A DNA stretch of 6,145 bases from Bacteroidales bacterium (GTDB taxonomy: Bacteria > Bacteroidota > Bacteroidia > Bacteroidales > UBA932). Made by a program: the position numbers and the translations under genes. Below, one piece after another: positions 6,047 through 6,145 of the stretch. The stretch's first letter is position 1; each line of letters starts with the position of its first letter. The stretch is from contig JAEEQI010000146.1 in assembly GCA_016285215.1 (NCBI GenBank), positions 1 through 6,145 on the forward strand, written 5' to 3'. The notes under the pieces are model-generated. The model ran no database searches, had not been told where the DNA came from, and was given only the letters and a program-made list of their open reading frames with translations.

Positions 6047-6145
6047 ATGAAAACCGATCTCGCAAAAACCCTTTCCCTCCGTGGTCAGCACGGTCTTTTC
6101 AACTATAGCGCCCAGTCCCGCACCGGCGCAATCGTGGAAGCCTTC
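6047..6145 (+). CDS. DUF5606-like protein, N-terminus only (3' end outside window)
   Basis: Only 33 codons are visible, starting MKTDLAKTLSLRGQHGLFNY and ending with RTGAIVEAF. The pattern of a short polar start, L-S-x-x-G-x-x-G-L-F, then a strand ending in G-x-I-V-E resembles DUF5606 proteins, which in Bacteroidota often follow coaE. Their function is not established. The ATG lies 8 nt after the coaE stop, behind an A-rich leader (AAGTAAGAAT) without a clear Shine-Dalgarno. With so little sequence the family call rests on the short motif and gene order; the existence of the gene is more certain than its name. Confidence 0.65.
   Translation, partial: MKTDLAKTLSLRGQHGLFNYSAQSRTGAIVEAF

Overview
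The window looks like chromosome from a member of the Bacteroidota, probably the order Bacteroidales. Three things point there. First, the gene order nusB - yajC - YbbR-like - coaE - DUF5606-like, with a PUR/DUF3276 gene next to it, is a Bacteroidota arrangement. Second, NusB is the long form of about 310 residues. Third, the promoters match the TAnnTTTG -7 element of that phylum, and start codons lack clear Shine-Dalgarno sequences and follow A/T-rich leaders. Coding DNA is moderately GC-rich and the intergenic DNA is AT-rich. The genus cannot be told from the sequence.

The left half (about 1-2724) is a minus-strand purine salvage cluster. It reads from right to left: an amidohydrolase of the MTA/SAH deaminase family, then two tandem purine nucleoside phosphorylase paralogs of the trimeric (human PNP/PunA) type. 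The second paralog runs off the left edge. Gaps of 4 and 1 nt imply one transcript with coupled translation. The set suggests a deamination-first route: methylthioadenosine, S-adenosylhomocysteine or adenosine is converted to the inosine form, which is then cleaved by phosphorolysis.

Upstream of this cluster is a small minus-strand gene for a PUR-type nucleic-acid-binding protein (DUF3276, 2777-3121), closed by a clear intrinsic terminator (2741-2769). An 80-bp divergent intergenic region (3122-3201) carries two back-to-back promoter -7 boxes.

The right half (3202-6145) is a plus-strand housekeeping run: nusB (transcription antitermination), yajC (Sec translocase accessory), a membrane-anchored YbbR/CdaR-like protein, coaE (last step of CoA synthesis) and the first 33 codons of a DUF5606-like gene. 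yajC, ybbR and coaE abut or overlap. A candidate promoter inside the 3' end of coaE may drive the last gene separately. No stretch above 300 bases lacks a gene. I saw no RNA gene, CRISPR array, insertion sequence or phage element, and no clearly novel system. The most interesting points are the duplicated PNP beside the deaminase and the regulation around it.
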